A stretch of DNA of 64,000 nt. It comes from JAJFUE01 sp041687335 (lineage in GTDB: Bacteria > Sumerlaeota > Sumerlaeia > MVZB01). A model generated the notes under the pieces. That model was not told the origin of the DNA. It worked only from the letters and a program-made list of their open reading frames with translations, and searched no databases. Within the stretch, counting starts at the first letter, position 1. Each line of letters opens with the position of its first letter. The DNA lies in the NCBI GenBank assembly GCA_041687335.1, contig JAWLCE010000012.1, positions 1 through 64,000 on the forward strand. The letters are read 5' to 3'. Below, piece after piece: positions 55,145 to 63,475 of the stretch. Both the position numbers and the translations under genes were made by a program.

Positions 55145-55954
55145 TTAGCGGCCGGCGCTGGCGACCTGACGCCCCTCGGGTTTGTTGCTTTGTTCCTCGC
55201 CCATCGGCAGGGTGGTCAGCCGGAAGATGAACTTGTTGACCCCCACGCCCTCATAGACCTCACCCTTGATCTCCTCGAACTCCATCTCGCGATGGAAGCC
55301 ATCCATGAACCGCTGGGGCTGGCCCTGGGTGTCGACCATCTGGTAGTCGATCATGGAACGGTAGAAGGCCATCACGTTGTCGAATTGCTCGATGTGGTCC
55401 TCGCCGGTGGCCAGGCCCGTCAGGACGAGCCGGTAGCGGATCACAGGGCGCCGAACCGGCGCCGGCTGGGGACCCTTGTTCTTGTCGGTCGACTTGCGCC
55501 AATTTTCGATCGCCTGCTTGGAGGCCTCAGTCTCGACCTCTTCCACCATCTCGGCGATGCGGATCTCGTCGAGGAAGACGTTGTTGGGGGTCAGGCTGGC
55601 CAGCATGTTGATCTTCTGGCTCCAGAGGATGCGGTCGGGCGGATCGAGCGAGCGCAGCACATCCATCTGATTGGCAACGACCTCGCGGAACCTGCTGACC
55701 TCCGCGGCCTCGTTGGTCTGCAGGGAAATCTTGCGCTCCAGCTCGGCGTGCTCGGCGACCGCGGCCTTGAGCTCCCGCTTGGAGCGGTCAACCTGGCTCC
55801 ACATCCGCCAGGCGAGCGTGCCGTCCAGGGTGAGGAATGCCAGCGCGACGAAGACCACAAGCGCGGCGCCCGCCCGACCGGTGGCGGCGCCCGGGGTGGC
55901 GCCGCGGCGGGCCTTCTTTTGCTGCGTGCTATCGAGCAGGTTGATCCTGATCAT
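55145..55954 (-). CDS. pilN: Type IV pilus inner-membrane protein PilN
   Basis: 269 residues. It begins MIRINLLDS, close to the INLL motif with which PilN binds the PilM groove. A TM helix (GAALVVFVALAFLTLDGTLA), a coiled coil (KRELKAAVAEHAELERKI) and a periplasmic domain containing VFLDEIRIAEM and YRLVLTGLATGEDHIEQF follow. About 80 residues longer than most PilN, with a Lys/Pro-rich insertion near residue 155. Confidence 0.92.
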   Translation of the reverse strand: MIRINLLDSTQQKKARRGATPGAATGRAGAALVVFVALAFLTLDGTLAWRMWSQVDRSKRELKAAVAEHAELERKISLQTNEAAEVSRFREVVANQMDVLRSLDPPDRILWSQKINMLASLTPNNVFLDEIRIAEMVEEVETEASKQAIENWRKSTDKNKGPQPAPVRRPVIRYRLVLTGLATGEDHIEQFDNVMAFYRSMIDYQMVDTQGQPQRFMDGFHREMEFEEIKGEVYEGVGVNKFIFRLTTLPMGEEQSNKPEGRQVASAGR

Positions 55955-55977
55955 GGTGATGCTTCCTTTTCAGTCGC

Positions 55978-57135
55978 TCAGGCGGCCGCGGCGCCGCGCA
56001 GGCCGAGGCCGACGCAGACACCCAGCGTGCTGCGCAGGGGCTCGAGCTGGCTGGCATTGGGATTGCGCGAGGCGACGCGCACGCGCCGCAGCGGGTCGAT
56101 GATTTCCACCGGCAGTCTCAGCTCGGCCTCGAGATACTCGGGCAGGCCGCGCAGGCGCGAGCTGCCGCCGCCCAGCACGATCCGGCCGACGTTCTGGCCG
56201 CGGAACTGGCTCTCGAAGAACTCCATCGAGCGGCGAATCTCGGAGCTGAGGTTGTTGAGGATGTTGCGGGTGGCGACCTCGGCGACCGCCTCCTGTGAAT
56301 TGTCGGCCGTGGCGCCGCTGAGGCCCTCGACGGTGCCGCGGATGTTGGCCAGCAGGCCCGACAGCTCGCTGGACTCGGCTCCGGCCGCCGGCTTCTCGAC
56401 CGGCGCGCCCAGCTCCAGCTTGAGGCGCTCGGCCTCGGCCCACGAGCAGTTCAGGCGCGAACGGATCGACTGAGTGATGGTGTCGCCACCGATCGGGACG
56501 TCGCGGCTGAAGCGGGTGCGGCCGTGGCCGAAGATGTTGATGCTCGAGAGCGAGCCGCCGACATTGACCAGCGCCAGACAGTCATCGGGCGCCGGATTGT
56601 GATTGAGCTCGAAACAGTTGAGGAAGGCGAAGGAGTCGACATCGACGATGCGCGGCTCGAGGCCGGCGGCCCGGATGATCGAGACGTGGTCCTCGATCAT
56701 GTCCTTCTTGACCGAGACCAGCAGCACGTCCATCTTCGAATTGTCGCCCTCCTCCTGCATGCCGAGGATCATCGAGTCGATGTTGACCTCATTGAGCCGG
56801 AAGGGAATGTATTCCTCGGCCTCCCACTGGAGGGCCTTCTTGAGTTCGTCCTCGGGCATGCGCGGCAGTTGCAGGTAGCGGACGATGATCGACTCGCCGC
56901 AGACGGCCGAGACGCTCTGGCGGGCGCGAATCTGGCCGTGCTCGAGCGCGCGCTTGAGCGCGTCGATGCGGGCCTGGCGCAGCGCCGCCGGGTCGGCGTC
57001 CTGGTGGCCGCCGGGCCAGATTTCGGCCGTCCCGACGCTCTCCAGCTCATAGCTGTCGCCGGCCCGGCGCATCTGGACGACCTTGACCATATGCGACCCG
57101 ATATCGACGCCGATCGGATACTTGGCTCGTCTCAT
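55978..57135 (-). CDS. pilM: Type IV pilus actin-like ATPase PilM
   Basis: 385 residues from ATG 57135 (GGGAG seven bases upstream; a longer frame to 57225 has no such site). Actin/FtsA fold: PIGVDIGSHMVKVVQM (phosphate 1), LVNVGGSLSSINIFGHGRTRF (phosphate 2) and RIVLGGGSSRLRGLPEYLE (adenosine motif). It sits on the cytoplasmic face and binds the N-terminus of PilN. First gene of the pilMNOPQ operon; intergenic spacers are 19-108 bases. Confidence 0.95.
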   Translation of the reverse strand: MRRAKYPIGVDIGSHMVKVVQMRRAGDSYELESVGTAEIWPGGHQDADPAALRQARIDALKRALEHGQIRARQSVSAVCGESIIVRYLQLPRMPEDELKKALQWEAEEYIPFRLNEVNIDSMILGMQEEGDNSKMDVLLVSVKKDMIEDHVSIIRAAGLEPRIVDVDSFAFLNCFELNHNPAPDDCLALVNVGGSLSSINIFGHGRTRFSRDVPIGGDTITQSIRSRLNCSWAEAERLKLELGAPVEKPAAGAESSELSGLLANIRGTVEGLSGATADNSQEAVAEVATRNILNNLSSEIRRSMEFFESQFRGQNVGRIVLGGGSSRLRGLPEYLEAELRLPVEIIDPLRRVRVASRNPNASQLEPLRSTLGVCVGLGLRGAAAA

Positions 57136-57298
57136 GATCGAACTCCCGTTCATGCTTTGGAGAGCAGGGTCGCCGCCGGCGGCCGGATTGCAGCCGGTTC
57201 GTTTCAACCCGCTCTCCGTGTTCAATCACCCTATCGACGCTCGGGGGGAGAAACTTTCGCGGAAATTTCGGACGGGGGGAAAAGTGGACACCCCCTGA

Positions 57299-57657
57299 GG
57301 TATGTGTTTAGCGTGGCGGTGGTGATGCATGGTCAGACGGAGGAGGCATTTAGCTCCGTCAGGAGCGACATGTTTGTAGCAAGGCCGTTCCCCTTGCCTC
57401 AAGCTCCGTCAGGAGCGGCATGTGCCGCCGTGGGACCTTCAATCGAAAATGACTTTAATTTAAACCTGTGTTTACACCGAGGGTAAGCTGCACGTGTCGC
57501 TCCTAAAGGAGCTTTTGTGGAGAAAATGCGCGTTTCTACCAACATGTCGCTCCTACGGAGCTATTTGCCCCTACGGGGCTATTTCGCCCGGCCAGATTCA
57601 GGCCCACGCCCAATTTACGCTATACCCACGCTCGATGGATCACGCTAAACACATACC
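57299..57657. mobile_element. 359-bp MITE-like element with perfect 17-bp terminal inverted repeats
   Basis: Left end GGTATGTGTTTAGCGTG (57299-57315) is the exact reverse complement of the right end CACGCTAAACACATACC (57641-57657). The interior is itself largely palindromic: AGCTCCGTCAGGAGCGACATG (57352) and a second copy (57404) on the left mirror CATGTCGCTCCTACGGAGCT (57543) and a similar string (57491) on the right. It has no coding capacity. It fills most of the gap 57136-57715 upstream of pilM, and the remainder shows nothing recognisable. Confidence 0.8.
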
Positions 57658-57715
57658 CCCCGAGGGGGGGTGACAGCAGGAAGGAAAGGATCGGGCAGCG
57701 GATTTTTATTGAGGC

Positions 57716-58543
57716 TTAGTATTCGACCCGATGCAGCAGGGCCTGTTCAATGCGGGCGGCCCAGGCGCGGGCGAGGGCATACTTGACCAGCCAGAAGGGC
57801 AGAACGACGACGAGCAGGATTGAATAAAACAACACTTCCTTCCAATGGCTCATAGACGGCGTCGGCGATGAATTTTCGATCCACAGCACCGGGACCAGGA
57901 ACAGCATCGCCAGCCAGAGGCCGACCAGAGCCAGCATGGCCATGAATGAAAGCTCGGCGCGCAGGCGGCCCAGCACGGAACGCCCGCTCAACAGGAACGC
58001 CAGCCGCATCCAGCTCCACAGGTAAAGCGTCAGCGCGGCGTTGAGCCCCACCAGGATCACCGCCGGCAGCAGGACCAGAGAGTATGGACCGAGGATCAGC
58101 ATTTGGAGCACAAAAAAGCCCAGGGCCAGCACGCCCGCCGCCAGCGCTTCCAGGGCCAGCCGCAAGCGGCGGGCGAGCATGAACTGGGCGATCTCGATCG
58201 GGCGCAGCATCGTGAGGGTCAGCTCGGCCAGCTGGCCCTGCCGACGCATGGCGCGGGCCGGCGCGGTGAGCCAGCCGACGACGAAGATCACTCCGAACTC
58301 CGAGCCGATCCAGACCCAGACCAGGAGAAGCATCATTTCTCCTAAATAGATTTTAGACTCATATGAAAAAACAAACAGGAGCACCAACCAGCATGCGGCG
58401 ATCAAACCGCGAAGCCGCCACGATACACGAGCGGCGGCGCGGACCGGCAGGTCCCGATGCGTGAAGAGGACCTGGCGCCACCCGAGCGGCCCACGCAACG
58501 GTTGCAGGCCGTCCCCGGCGAGGGGTTCAGTCTCGGGTGCCAT
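57716..58543 (-). CDS. ABC-2-type transporter permease-like membrane protein
   Basis: 275 residues from ATG 58543 (GGAGG six bases upstream). Six hydrophobic segments at about 48-70, 75-100, 135-160, 165-185, 195-225 and 240-262. ARAMRRQGQLAELTLTMLRPIEIAQFMLARRL matches the coupling-helix region of ABC-2 permeases. No ATPase gene is adjacent in the window. Its start lies inside the end of the preceding gene (17-base overlap), so the two are co-translated. Confidence 0.65.
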   Translation of the reverse strand: MAPETEPLAGDGLQPLRGPLGWRQVLFTHRDLPVRAAARVSWRLRGLIAACWLVLLFVFSYESKIYLGEMMLLLVWVWIGSEFGVIFVVGWLTAPARAMRRQGQLAELTLTMLRPIEIAQFMLARRLRLALEALAAGVLALGFFVLQMLILGPYSLVLLPAVILVGLNAALTLYLWSWMRLAFLLSGRSVLGRLRAELSFMAMLALVGLWLAMLFLVPVLWIENSSPTPSMSHWKEVLFYSILLVVVLPFWLVKYALARAWAARIEQALLHRVEY

Positions 58544-59936
58544 CGGCGACCTCCTCGGCGGGGAACAGGCGGCGGCAGGCATCGGAATCCATGAACTCCT
58601 TCACCCGGCGGCCGAAGTCATTGGCGCGCGGTGAGCCGTGCGGCCGCGAGCGCTTATAGCCAAGATTGTAGAGCGTGGCGAGAATTTCGGGGCGCTGGTC
58701 GATGGGGTGGCCGGCCTGGCGCCACTGCTCGCGCAACAGAAAGAGCATCGCGCCCGCCGCCGCCAGCGCCGATGATGGCTGTTCCAACTTCGGCCCCGCC
58801 TCGCCAATGGCATAATAAAATTCACCCGAAATCCCGATCCGCTGCTCGATGGCCTCGGGCAAGCGCGGCTTGTTCATAAAGTAAAGGTCCTCCCACCCCA
58901 CCCACACGCCGGAACCCTGCACTCCCTCTAAATAGGCACAGGTGGACAGAAGCGTGGTGCGCTTCATCTGCACCAGCCCGATCGAGGCGTCCAGAATCGG
59001 CGTGGCGCCGAATTCTGGCTCCATCACGAGATCATCGTCCATGGCACTGCTGAGCCGGTCGATGAACTCCCCTGTCCAGCGCGGCTGGTCGCGGCGGTGG
59101 GCGACGTAGATGATGCCGGCCAGCAGGCGCGGGTCAAGCTCGGCCTCGGCGGCGACCTCGACGATCAGCTCGCGGTGGTCCTCCACCAGCGCCAGCGCGC
59201 GCGCATGGGTGACGCGCGGGATGCTGAGCCAGAACGGCGCAAACAAGAACGCGACCGCCACCGCCGCCAGCGCCCAGCCCGCCCGCCGGCGGCGCGGCGA
59301 AACGGGCGGCGCCGGCGCGCGCCGGGCCTCGAGGAAGGCGAGCCCGTAAACCAGCGTCGCCCCGAGGAAGAAAAACTGCGGGTAAAGCATCTGCCAGACC
59401 ACCGGCACAATCGATTGGAGCAACGGGGGCGCGTTGGTCATGTCGCCAAAGGGATGGCGCGAGTAGGGCGCCTGGGCCAGGGTCAGCAACTGAAACCAGA
59501 GCGTCAGCGCCAGTCCGGCGCCGGCCATTACCCGGTCGAGCCAGCCGCCGAAACGGGGGCGCCCGCCGGCGAGCAAGGAACCCGCCAGCCGTCCCGCCAG
59601 CCAAATCATGCAGATGGCGCCCAAGGCGATCGTCCAGCGGGTGTTGACCCCCTCGCCCAGCCGCCACCAGGCAAGCTCGTGGCGAAACCGCACCGAAAGA
59701 AAGTAAAACGCCGGCAGCACGAGCCCATAAACCGCGGCGCAATAGTAGTGCAGCGCGGCGTGGGTCGGCAGCGTCGCGCTCAGCTCGAATCGGCGGTCGC
59801 GCAACTGGCTGATCCGGTGCAGCGCGAACAGCACCAGCACCGGCCCGTTGAGCCAGCCGTAAAAGAAAAGAAAGCCGGCCAGCGTGAACCAGGACATCAT
59901 CACATAATGGGCGAAGGCGGTCATGGGCGTGTTCAT
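58527..59936 (-). CDS. Membrane protein with lytic-transglycosylase-like C-terminal domain
   Basis: 469 residues; AGGA lies before the ATG. The N-terminal half has about six TM segments (for example MSWFTLAGFLFFYGWLNG and WALAAVAVAFLFAPFWL). The C-terminal 220 residues resemble a lysozyme-like fold: LDPRLLAGIIYVAHRRDQ at the site of the catalytic helix, DASIGLVQMKRTTL (compare the SxGxMQ motif) and EILATLYNLGYKRSR (compare YNAG). The glutamate usually found after the IIY stretch (IIYxES) is not present. It may be a peptidoglycan-binding or inactive relative. I do not know this fusion as a named family. Confidence 0.65.
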   Translation of the reverse strand: MNTPMTAFAHYVMMSWFTLAGFLFFYGWLNGPVLVLFALHRISQLRDRRFELSATLPTHAALHYYCAAVYGLVLPAFYFLSVRFRHELAWWRLGEGVNTRWTIALGAICMIWLAGRLAGSLLAGGRPRFGGWLDRVMAGAGLALTLWFQLLTLAQAPYSRHPFGDMTNAPPLLQSIVPVVWQMLYPQFFFLGATLVYGLAFLEARRAPAPPVSPRRRRAGWALAAVAVAFLFAPFWLSIPRVTHARALALVEDHRELIVEVAAEAELDPRLLAGIIYVAHRRDQPRWTGEFIDRLSSAMDDDLVMEPEFGATPILDASIGLVQMKRTTLLSTCAYLEGVQGSGVWVGWEDLYFMNKPRLPEAIEQRIGISGEFYYAIGEAGPKLEQPSSALAAAGAMLFLLREQWRQAGHPIDQRPEILATLYNLGYKRSRPHGSPRANDFGRRVKEFMDSDACRRLFPAEEVADGTRD

Positions 59937-60060
59937 CAGGTGTTCCTGATTTGAACTTGCCGGAGGCGGCGCGGCATGATCATACAGCCGCGGAAATCAT
60001 CCTGCATCGTTGGCCGCAATGCAAGCGCGGCGCGGGCGCATCTTTGATTCTTCAGTTCAT

Positions 60061-60237
60061 GTCGCAAAGGCCGCAGAGAGCAATTAAAAGAACGCAAAGT
60101 CGTTGCGGAGGTGGTTCGGGTGGGTGACATCATGAGCAGCATGATGGGCCTGGAAGATCATGATTCAATTCCTGTCTTTGCGACCTTTGGCCTTTTCCTC
60201 TGCATCTTTGCGAAAAAAAAGATGAAGGATCAGGGGG
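60061..60237. mobile_element. CGCAAAGGCCGCAGAG-type element with inverted ends
   Basis: Left end GTCGCAAAGGCCGCAGAG (60061) faces CCTCTGCATCTTTGCGA (60202-60218). The right half (60152-60237) is an inverted near-copy of 21450-21533. It lies in the gap 59937-60356 ahead of thrS, which also has two hairpins (TCCCTCC/GGAGGGA at about 60290-60313; GGCCGCGCGGCC near 60323) that might be part of a thrS leader. Confidence 0.6.
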
Positions 60238-60356
60238 GCGCACGGCGGGTCTTGAAACTTTATTTCGTCAGGTTCAGAATGTGGGGATAGTCCCTCCCCT
60301 CGTATCGGAGGGATGAACCGGGGCCGCGCGGCCTCCCCAGGAAGGAACCCCCTCTC

Positions 60357-62372
60357 ATGAGCATCACGCTGACCCTGCCCGACGGCAGCCAGAAACACTA
60401 CGAACAGCCGGTGACGGCGCGCCAGGTGGCCGAGGAGATCGGCCCCGGATTGGCCAAGGCGGCGCTGGGGGCGGTCGTGGACGCCGAACTGATCGACCTG
60501 GAGCGCCCGATCGCGCGCGACGGGCGGCTGCGCATCCTGACCGAGCGCGACGGCGAGGACGAGGGGACGCTTTACCTGATCCGCCACAGCGCGGCCCACG
60601 TGATGGCCGAGGCGATCCAGCGGCTGTGGCCGGGCACGCGGCTGGCCTATGGCCCGCCGGTGGAAAACGGCTTCTATTACGACATCGATTGCCCGCACCA
60701 GATCAGCGAGGAGGACCTGACGGCGATCGAGGCCGAGATGGCCCGCATCATCGCCGAGGACCGGCCCTTCCGGCGCTACGAGATGACGCGCGCCGAGGCG
60801 CTGGCCAAGCTGGCCGGCGATCCCTTCAAGATCGACAACGTCGAGCGCGCCGAGGGCGACGTCATGAGCTTCTACGCCACCGGCGAGCCCGGGCGCGACT
60901 GGGAGGACCTTTGCCGCGGGCCGCACGTGCCCTCCAGCGGCCGCATCGGCGCCTTCAAGCTGCTCTCGGTGGCGGGGGCCTACTGGCACGGCGATGCCAG
61001 CCAGCAGCAGCTCCAGCGCGTCTATGGCACCGCCTTTGCCGACAAAAAGAAGCTCAAGGCGCACCTGGCGGCGCTCGAGGAGGCCAAGAAGCGCGACCAC
61101 CGCGTCATCGGCCGCCAGCTCGGGCTGTTCCAGATCGACGACGCGGTCGGCCAGGGGCTGGTGCTGTGGAAGCCGGCCGGGGCGGTGGTGCGCCAGGAGC
61201 TGCAGAACTTCATCAGCGAGGAGCTGCGCCGCCAGGGTTACCACCAGGTCTTCACCCCGCACATCGGCAAGCTCGGGCTCTATCGCACCTCGGGGCACTT
61301 CCCCTATTACCAGGACTCGCAATACCCGCCGCTGATCGACCGCGAGACGATCGACAAGCTGGCCGAGGAAGGTTGCCCCTGCGGCGAGCTGGCCAACCGG
61401 ATGGAGAAAGGCGAGATCGACGGCTACCTGCTCAAGCCGATGAACTGCCCGCACCACATCCGCATCTTCGCCGGCGAGCGCCACAGCTATCGCGAGTTGC
61501 CGATCCGGCTGGCGGAGTTCGGCACGGTCTACCGCTGGGAACAATCGGGCGAGCTGGGCGGCATGACCCGCGTGCGCGGCTTTACCCAGGACGACGCGCA
61601 CATCTTTTGCACCGAGGAGCAGTTGGCCGGCGAGCTGACCGGCTGCCTGGGCCTCGTGCGCAAGGTCTTCACCACGCTGGGGATGAATGACTATCGCGTG
61701 CGCGTCAGCCTGCGCGACCCGGCCAGCGACAAATACGTGGGCGCGGCCGAGAATTGGGACAAGGCCGAGGCCGCCTGCCGGGCGGCGGCGGCGACGCTGG
61801 GGGCGCCGTTTGTCGAGGCCGAGGGCGAGGCGGCGTTCTATGGCCCCAAGATCGACTTCATCGTGCGCGACGTGATCGGCCGCGAGTGGCAGCTGGGCAC
61901 CGTGCAGGTCGATTACAACCTGCCCGAGCGCTTCGAGCTGGAATACATCGGTGCGGATAACCAGCCGCACCGGCCGGTGATGATCCACCGCGCCCCGTTC
62001 GGCTCGCTCGAGCGCTTCGTCGGCGTGCTGATCGAGCACTTCGCCGGCAACTTCCCGCTCTGGCTGGCGCCGGTGCAGGCGGCCGTGCTGCCGATCACCG
62101 ACGGCCAGATCGACTATGCCCGCGGGCTGGTGGAGCGGCTTCGCGACGCGGGCGTGCGGGCGGAGCTGGACGAGACGAGCGAGAAGATCGGCAAGAAGAT
62201 CCGCGCCGCCGAGCTGCGCAAGATCCCGGCGATGCTGGTGGTCGGCGCCAAGGAAGCCGAGGCGGGCCAGGTCGCGCTCCGCCGCCACGGCAAGGGCGAC
62301 CAGGGCACGCTGGCCTTCGAGGAGGCGCTGGCCGCGCTGCTGGGCGAAGTCCGCGAGCGGCGGCTGGAGTAG
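60357..62372 (+). CDS. thrS: Threonyl-tRNA synthetase
   Basis: 671 residues, close to the usual 640-650 plus an insert. TGS domain 1-65. The editing domain has HSAAHVMAEA (H77, H81) and DLCRGPHVPS (C186). The class II catalytic core has zinc ligands in MNCPHH (C364), DDAHIF (H415) and VMIHRAPFGS (H544), and the anticodon domain is 575-671. Between motif 1 and MNCPHH is a longer than usual insert (321-356) with an extra Cys pair in EEGCPCGEL. It charges tRNA-Thr. The ribosome site AGGAAGGAA lies 12 bases before the ATG. Confidence 0.97.
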   Translation: MSITLTLPDGSQKHYEQPVTARQVAEEIGPGLAKAALGAVVDAELIDLERPIARDGRLRILTERDGEDEGTLYLIRHSAAHVMAEAIQRLWPGTRLAYGPPVENGFYYDIDCPHQISEEDLTAIEAEMARIIAEDRPFRRYEMTRAEALAKLAGDPFKIDNVERAEGDVMSFYATGEPGRDWEDLCRGPHVPSSGRIGAFKLLSVAGAYWHGDASQQQLQRVYGTAFADKKKLKAHLAALEEAKKRDHRVIGRQLGLFQIDDAVGQGLVLWKPAGAVVRQELQNFISEELRRQGYHQVFTPHIGKLGLYRTSGHFPYYQDSQYPPLIDRETIDKLAEEGCPCGELANRMEKGEIDGYLLKPMNCPHHIRIFAGERHSYRELPIRLAEFGTVYRWEQSGELGGMTRVRGFTQDDAHIFCTEEQLAGELTGCLGLVRKVFTTLGMNDYRVRVSLRDPASDKYVGAAENWDKAEAACRAAAATLGAPFVEAEGEAAFYGPKIDFIVRDVIGREWQLGTVQVDYNLPERFELEYIGADNQPHRPVMIHRAPFGSLERFVGVLIEHFAGNFPLWLAPVQAAVLPITDGQIDYARGLVERLRDAGVRAELDETSEKIGKKIRAAELRKIPAMLVVGAKEAEAGQVALRRHGKGDQGTLAFEEALAALLGEVRERRLE

Positions 62373-62491
62373 GCGCATGCCGAGCGCATTTACCTGCAGA
62401 CCACGAGGAGTCTGCCGAAGCCACTGCCCGAGCTGCTGCCGGAGGTCTCGAGACGACCGCTCGTGATCAGGGTTGAGGAAGATAATCGCTG

Positions 62492-63475
62492 ATGAATTGG
62501 ATGCTCACCCGCATGGTCGTGGCCTCTTTGCTGCTCATGCAGTTGACTGGCTGCATGAGTCCAATATTGCGATATTGTGATTTTGAAACAGGCTCAATCT
62601 CAATGGTCGCGCGGGGATCGACGAAATCCACGCACGAAGAGGGGCCGGCGATTCATATTGAGGAAACTTATGCCGCGACGCCGCTGGAGGGGGAGGAAAC
62701 CTTCCACGGCGCCAGCTTGATCGTCCATTATCCCGCCAGTAACGACAACATCGCCCAATTCATGCGCCACTTCGATGAGTCCCTGACCTCACGCGCCCAG
62801 GAGCTGGGGATTGATTTGAATGTGCGCGGCCTGCTGCGAGTTATTGAATTAGAGGAGATGCCGAGCCTTTTCACTTTTGAACTGCAAACCGACGAGGATC
62901 TGGACGGACATTTTATGGCCTTACCCTTCCGGGTCTGGATGGAAAAACCGGACGGCAAGGTCCAGCGATCAAACTGCGGCAGCTTCTGGTACGAAAGCTC
63001 CACGATTCATTTGATCAGTCATGAGCTGGCCGAATTCAGCCTGATATTGGCCCCACAGGGGATGATCCTGGGCGACATGTCATTCAGATGGCGCCTCCTG
63101 CGTTTCCGATTCAGCAACGGCACTCGCTGGTTCCGGGATGGTGTTGCCGAACATCTGGCGATGCTGGTGAAGGCCGATATGCTTGGGGACGAAGAAGCCG
63201 CCGCCCAAGCCGAGTTCGAAGGCGGGGCGCGGCTCGACGAAGTCGGTGGCGCGATCTTCCGCTGGAACAATCTCACTTCGGCGGATGAACTCAGTAGAAG
63301 CTACTATCCCGCCTCGCGGGCCTTGGTTGAACGCATTGTCGACCAGAACCCGCCCGGCACGCTGGCGGCCATTATGGATCAGTCCCGCCAACACAAACAC
63401 GTCGACGGCCGGCGTCTGGGCCGAATCATCAAGCAGGTCACCGGCCGGGCTCCCAAAGATTACCTCACTGAATGA
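62492..63475 (+). CDS. Lipoprotein with degenerate gluzincin (peptidase MA-like) domain
   Basis: 327 residues from ATG 62492 (GAGGAAG ten bases upstream). A hydrophobic leader ends in QLTGC, a lipobox with Cys at residue 21. The middle has ISHELAEFSLI, where a working gluzincin would show HExxH: His and Glu are kept but the second His is missing. About 45 residues later comes WFRDGVAEHLAMLV, like the WxxEGxA helix with Asp in place of the zinc-ligand Glu. The C-terminus has YPASRALVERIVDQNPPGTL as in peptidase MA proteins. It probably lost metalloprotease activity and now binds substrate. GC is lower than in the neighbours. Confidence 0.7.
   Translation: MNWMLTRMVVASLLLMQLTGCMSPILRYCDFETGSISMVARGSTKSTHEEGPAIHIEETYAATPLEGEETFHGASLIVHYPASNDNIAQFMRHFDESLTSRAQELGIDLNVRGLLRVIELEEMPSLFTFELQTDEDLDGHFMALPFRVWMEKPDGKVQRSNCGSFWYESSTIHLISHELAEFSLILAPQGMILGDMSFRWRLLRFRFSNGTRWFRDGVAEHLAMLVKADMLGDEEAAAQAEFEGGARLDEVGGAIFRWNNLTSADELSRSYYPASRALVERIVDQNPPGTLAAIMDQSRQHKHVDGRRLGRIIKQVTGRAPKDYLTE

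Noticed and set aside
60165..62378. 737-codon open frame opposite thrS
   Set aside because: Antisense to a complete ThrRS; composition typical of a shadow frame.
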